Positions 14,043-16,500 of a DNA stretch of 16,500 nt are shown piece after piece. The notes beneath the pieces are model-generated. The model was not told the origin of the DNA and did no database searches. It saw only the letters and a list, made by a program, of their open reading frames with translations. Position 1 is the first letter of the stretch; the number at the start of each line of letters is the position of its first letter. The translations under genes and the position numbers were made by a program. This DNA is from an uncultured Sphingorhabdus sp. (GTDB lineage: Bacteria > Pseudomonadota > Alphaproteobacteria > Sphingomonadales > Sphingomonadaceae), in contig CALMYW010000060.1 in the NCBI GenBank assembly GCA_937873665.1, positions 1 to 16,500 of the forward strand. Direction: 5' to 3'.

Positions 14043-14219
14043 ATGAACAAGCCCAGTCAAGTGAGCAATGTCGCAACGTCCACCGGGCTCGGTGAATTCG
14101 TCGAGCAACTGGACGCCTTAGCCAATGCGCTTCGCGCGCTCGGTGCGGCTGAGGCGTCAGAGTTGATCGGCAAAGCCGCGGCGATCATTGCCGCCGAAAC
14201 TGAGAGCGATGGCGTTTAG
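14043..14219 (+). CDS. Tiny helical protein, 58 aa
   Basis: This frame starts at an ATG at 14043 with a G-rich ribosome site (GGGGGCG) about nine bases upstream. The protein begins MNKPSQVSN and continues as a single amphipathic helix (EFVEQLDALANALRALGAAEASELIGKAA). It has no signal peptide. It lies 83 bp before the 14303 gene on the same strand. It shares length and a similar L..A..AL..LG pattern with the minus-strand protein at 15907-16113, which suggests a possible relationship. The small size leaves real doubt, but codon use and context support it. Confidence 0.5.
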   Translation: MNKPSQVSNVATSTGLGEFVEQLDALANALRALGAAEASELIGKAAAIIAAETESDGV

Positions 14220-14302
14220 CCGAAATTGACTATTGTCATTCAACTTTCCGGCTAGACATTCCCTTAGGAACCGACCTCGACACGGGGTCGATGGGAAAGC
14301 AC

Positions 14303-14503
14303 ATGCCTGACATCGCAGATCAAAGAGAAAAGCTTGCCCGGCTTCGGCGCGAGTTGCTGTGTTGCAGGCTTGCAATCGATGCCTATGCGGGCCAGGCTAG
14401 GGCCGAGCGTTCCGCCAACCTTGCGATCGCGGTTGAGCATATCAACCACGCGATCGCCGAGATCGACACCCGAATTGCTTCGATGATTGCCAGTCCGAAA
14501 TAG
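14303..14503 (+). CDS. Small coiled-coil protein, paralogue of the 16251 gene, 66 aa
   Basis: Two in-frame ATGs exist (14291 and 14303). The second is preferred because GGGAAAG lies just upstream, and because it makes the distance to the conserved LRREL motif exactly 13 residues, as in the paralogue at 16251-16466. The shared pattern is LRREL....AI.A.A..ARAER.A.LA.A..HI..A.AE.D.R, so the two genes are homologous. The protein is fully helical and charged, with a probable coiled coil, and has no membrane segment. Function is unknown. Its neighbour at 14043 is a similarly tiny helical protein. Confidence 0.75.
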   Translation: MPDIADQREKLARLRRELLCCRLAIDAYAGQARAERSANLAIAVEHINHAIAEIDTRIASMIASPK

Positions 14504-14838
14504 CGGTAGCCGCCAATTCAGACAGGGACATTCGTGCTTGGTCCGGGCTTGGTCTGGTCCGGACCCAACGCCAGCTGCTCACCTGAAAAATGGGCTATGT
14601 TCGTTGGGGATCCTGCAACACCCCGGTTCCACTTTAGGCGGCCGAAGATTGCCGCGACGCGCACTGTTGATTGCGCAGCATGGCCCGGCGGCAAGGCGCT
14701 GCAATCTGCCGCAGTGGCAACCAAATTCATACGTATTGACCAATTTTACCCATGAAGGGGCCCACGCCAGATACTATCCATCAACCAGCACGTCAGTATG
14801 ACGGCACGCGCACCGGTGGACCAGGGAGAGCTTCGATC
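14504..14838. other. Intergenic stretch, 335 bp
   Basis: No supported gene. It contains the GC-rich inverted repeat GGTCCGG...CCGGACC (14540-14565, with the inner palindrome GGTCCGGACC at 14556-14565), which could form hairpins after the 14303 gene. The AT-rich CATACGTATTGACC is near 14729, where the promoter for the nuclease gene may lie. Confidence 0.45.
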
Positions 14839-15552
14839 ATGACTTCGCCATCAGGACGCTGGTCTTTTGCTGTCCTATTCGCCGCCGCAATCCTGATTGC
14901 TCCTTCACCAGCAGGCGCTCAAACCGTGAGCGGCGTGGCCAAAGTACTTGACGGTGACTCGCTCGAGATCGGCACGCACGTGGTGCGCTTGTTCGGCATT
15001 GATGCGCCTGAGCATGACCAGACCTGTCAGAAGGATGGCGCCGACTGGAGCTGCGGACGAGCCTCGAAAGATCAGCTGGCCGCTATGGTCGATGGCCAGC
15101 AGGTTGAATGCGAAGGTAAAGGCACAGATCCGTATCGCCGATTGCTCGCGATTTGTTCGATTGGACGTGATCAGCTCAATCAGACCTTGGTCGAACAGGG
15201 TTGGGCGATGGCCTATCGTCAGTTCAGCGACGCCTATGTTCCTGCTGAACTTCACGCTCGGGCGCTAGGTCTGGGAATCTGGTCGTCCATTTTCGTGGCG
15301 CCAAGTGACTACCGCATGAGCAAAGTTCCGGGCGGGCCCGTAAGTATGGCGAGGCCGCGCAGCACTCCCTCGAAGCAGGCCCCGCCGTGGTCAGGTGGCT
15401 GCGTGATCAAGGGAAATCGTAACCGCCGCGGTGAGTGGATTTATCATCTGCCGGGCATGCCCTATTACGACCAGACCAGAGCCGAAGACATCTTCTGTAC
15501 CGAGGCCCAGGCCATGGCATCAGGATATCGGCGCGCCCGTGTTCGGCAGTGA
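14839..15552 (+). CDS. Secreted staphylococcal-nuclease-like protein with C-terminal accessory domain
   Basis: The open frame starts further upstream at 14752, but the ATG at 14839 has an AGGGAGAG site and begins a signal peptide (residues 1-27, ending PAGA|QTV), so it is preferred (237 aa). The thermonuclease domain (about 29-160) keeps the catalytic and calcium residues: R50, D55 and E58 in VRLFGIDAPE correspond to Arg35, Asp40 and Glu43 of staphylococcal nuclease. D97 and R101 in the DPYRRLLA segment correspond to Asp83 and Arg87. DGDS (38-41) covers the Asp21 region. Several cysteines suggest disulphides outside the cytoplasm. The C-terminal region (about 185-237) has GNRNRRGEWIYHLPG and an FCTEAQA motif, a small domain often appended to such nucleases. 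It should cleave extracellular nucleic acid, including biofilm DNA. Confidence 0.9.
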   Translation: MTSPSGRWSFAVLFAAAILIAPSPAGAQTVSGVAKVLDGDSLEIGTHVVRLFGIDAPEHDQTCQKDGADWSCGRASKDQLAAMVDGQQVECEGKGTDPYRRLLAICSIGRDQLNQTLVEQGWAMAYRQFSDAYVPAELHARALGLGIWSSIFVAPSDYRMSKVPGGPVSMARPRSTPSKQAPPWSGGCVIKGNRNRRGEWIYHLPGMPYYDQTRAEDIFCTEAQAMASGYRRARVRQ

Positions 15553-15624
15553 TGAACTTGGCACCTTTGGAAGAATTCGGTTCCGGGCATCACGAGATGA
15601 GCTGCTGGTTCCGCAATATTGCCC

Positions 15625-15640
15625 CATGACATGAGTCATG
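15625..15640. repeat. 16-bp inverted repeat CATGAC-ATGA-GTCATG
   Basis: A perfect six-pair inverted repeat with four-base spacer between the nuclease gene and the HTH remnant. A regulatory role is possible but unsupported. Confidence 0.35.
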
Positions 15641-15659
15641 CCGGAGAGTGGCCACGTGA

Positions 15660-15851
15660 GCACACAATCAGCGCGCTAGTCCTGGCCTGCCGAACCGGCC
15701 GATCGGCGAACGACTGGCGATCAGTCCGCGCACCGTGGAGATTCTCCGCGCCAACGTGCTGAGCAAGCTCGGTGCGAACCATTCCTCGGAGGCCATCCGG
15801 ATCGCGATCGAAGCCTCGCTCATTGAGGAGCGCATGGTCGAAGCCGCCTAG
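15660..15851 (+). pseudogene. Remnant of a LuxR/FixJ-type response regulator (C-terminal HTH only)
   Basis: The plus frame is open for 63 codons from a TGA at 15657-15659 to a TAG at 15849-15851. It encodes the end of a LuxR-type DNA-binding domain: GLPNRPIGERLAISPRTVE then RANVLSKLGANHSSEAIRIAIEA. This matches the GerE/FixJ pattern G..N..IA..L.IS.RTVE.....V..KL. The receiver domain, the first HTH helix and a start codon are missing and the frame closes just upstream, so this is a decayed or truncated gene. Its intact parent, if any, is outside the window. Confidence 0.7.
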
Positions 15852-15906
15852 CGGGCTCGGCTGAATGCACTGGCGCGCATAGGCCAGGGGGAGGGGGTGT
15901 GGCGGC

Positions 15907-16113
15907 TCACTCGAAATGCCCGATCGCAGCGAAGTCGCTGGAGGTCTTCTCCATTTGGTGGTCGAGCAGGAGAGTGAGCGCCATATCGGCATGGGCCGCC
16001 GCGGCATGGGTGCCCAGGTTGTCGAGGGCCTTGATGGCGACCTCGAGCAGGGCGACGATGCCGCTAGGCTGGCAGCCGCTGGAAAACGCGACGATCTCAA
16101 GGGCAGATTTCAT
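15907..16113 (-). CDS. Small helical hypothetical protein, 68 aa
   Basis: The ATG at 16113 has a GAGAGGA ribosome site about eight bases upstream. The protein is mainly two helices (ALEIVAF and GIVALLEVAIKALDNLG), then a His/Ala-rich segment and LTLLLDHQ. There is no signal peptide. The middle resembles the 14043 protein in length and in the pattern L..A..AL..LG, a tentative homology. It lies 137 bp downstream of the 16251-16466 gene on the same strand, so the two may be co-expressed. It runs toward the LuxR-type remnant. Confidence 0.65.
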   Translation of the reverse strand: MKSALEIVAFSSGCQPSGIVALLEVAIKALDNLGTHAAAAHADMALTLLLDHQMEKTSSDFAAIGHFE

Positions 16114-16250
16114 CTCTGCAGTCCTCTCTGGTTCGGCACAACTGCCTCGGCGGTCTCTCTAAGGACGGCGCCCCGGCTCCATTCTGAATGGCATTGCCAG
16201 CTGCGGTTCAGAATATGGCCGCAGATAACGCCGGCATCGCGGCGCTGGCG

Positions 16251-16466
16251 TCAGGGGCGTAGCTGGCTCGACTGGCCCGGGCGCCATTGAGCCAGCCGCT
16301 CATCGAGTTCTGCCACGGCCTCGTCAATGTGCCTCGCCGCCAGCGCCAGCCGGGCCGCGCGCTCCGCCCTGCTCCTCCTGGCGTGGGCGCGGATCGCCGC
16401 GGCGCTGGCCTCCAGCTCGCGCCGCAGTTCGTCAAGCGCCTCAAGCTGTACGTCTCTGCCTGCCAT
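16251..16466 (-). CDS. Small coiled-coil protein, paralogue of the 14303 gene, 71 aa
   Basis: The ATG at 16466 has GGGGAG just upstream, a strong ribosome site. The protein is helical and highly charged (LDELRRELEASAAAIRAHARRSRAERAARLALAARHIDEAVAELDERLAQ) and fits a coiled coil. It shares its length and conserved positions with the plus-strand gene at 14303. No signal peptide or membrane segment is seen. Function is unknown. Confidence 0.72.
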   Translation of the reverse strand: MAGRDVQLEALDELRRELEASAAAIRAHARRSRAERAARLALAARHIDEAVAELDERLAQWRPGQSSQLRP

Positions 16467-16500
16467 GCTGCTCCCCGCACCTTGCCTAGGCGAACTATGG

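Noticed and set aside
1..16500. CRISPR arrays, tRNA or rRNA genes
   Set aside because: No regularly spaced repeat array and no recognisable tRNA or rRNA sequence were seen. The only tandem repeats are the 32-bp unit at 687-766 and the coding hexamer at 2485-2538.

Overview
The window looks like chromosomal DNA from a GC-rich alphaproteobacterium. Sphingomonadales (Sphingomonas/Erythrobacter-like) is the best guess. This rests on the GC-rich codon use, a DUF4402-type secreted protein, two PilZ proteins and the style of the polysaccharide genes. The taxon is an inference; there is no rRNA or tRNA to anchor it.

Layout. Positions 1-619 (minus strand) hold the N-terminal part of an FAD-linked oxidase of the GlcD / D-2-hydroxyacid dehydrogenase family, cut by the window edge. 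Positions 620-800 carry a 32-bp tandem repeat with a degraded inverted copy and a perfect palindrome. A small hypothetical gene follows (802-1020, minus). From 9101 down to 1151 lies an exopolysaccharide assembly block, all on the minus strand. In transcription order it encodes a NusG/RfaH-like antiterminator, a polyprenyl-phosphate sugar phosphotransferase (ATGA overlap), an O-antigen ligase/polymerase-like membrane protein, a Wza-type outer-membrane export lipoprotein, a Wzc-type co-polymerase with a fused BY-kinase and a tyrosine-glycine repeat tail, and an unrecognised secreted, repeat-rich protein. No glycosyltransferase that extends the repeat unit and no Wzx flippase is present, so the repeat unit must be completed from elsewhere. 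Upstream, also on the minus strand, sits an exported PDZ-M48 metalloprotease (9427-10515).

The right half is a set of small genes, mostly on the plus strand. They are a secreted single-pass peptide with a clear terminator (10644-10895), a short helical protein (11376-11630), a DUF4402 protein (11785-12369), two PilZ proteins (12763-13068 minus, 13493-13891 plus), two tiny helical proteins (14043-14219, 14303-14503) and a secreted staphylococcal-nuclease homologue (14839-15552). The right edge has a LuxR-type HTH remnant (15660-15851, plus) and two small minus-strand genes (15907-16113, 16251-16466). The last of these is a clear paralogue of the 14303 gene.

How it may work together (inference): the NusG-like protein would promote transcription through the long polysaccharide operon. 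The sugar transferase primes undecaprenyl phosphate, the ligase-like protein polymerises or transfers the chain, and the Wzc and Wza homologues control length and export. Two PilZ proteins nearby suggest that cyclic-di-GMP modulates surface or polysaccharide traits. The strongest points for follow-up are the tyrosine-repeat tail, the duplicated small-protein pair around 14-16.5 kb, the missing glycosyltransferases, and several precise palindromes in intergenic DNA.
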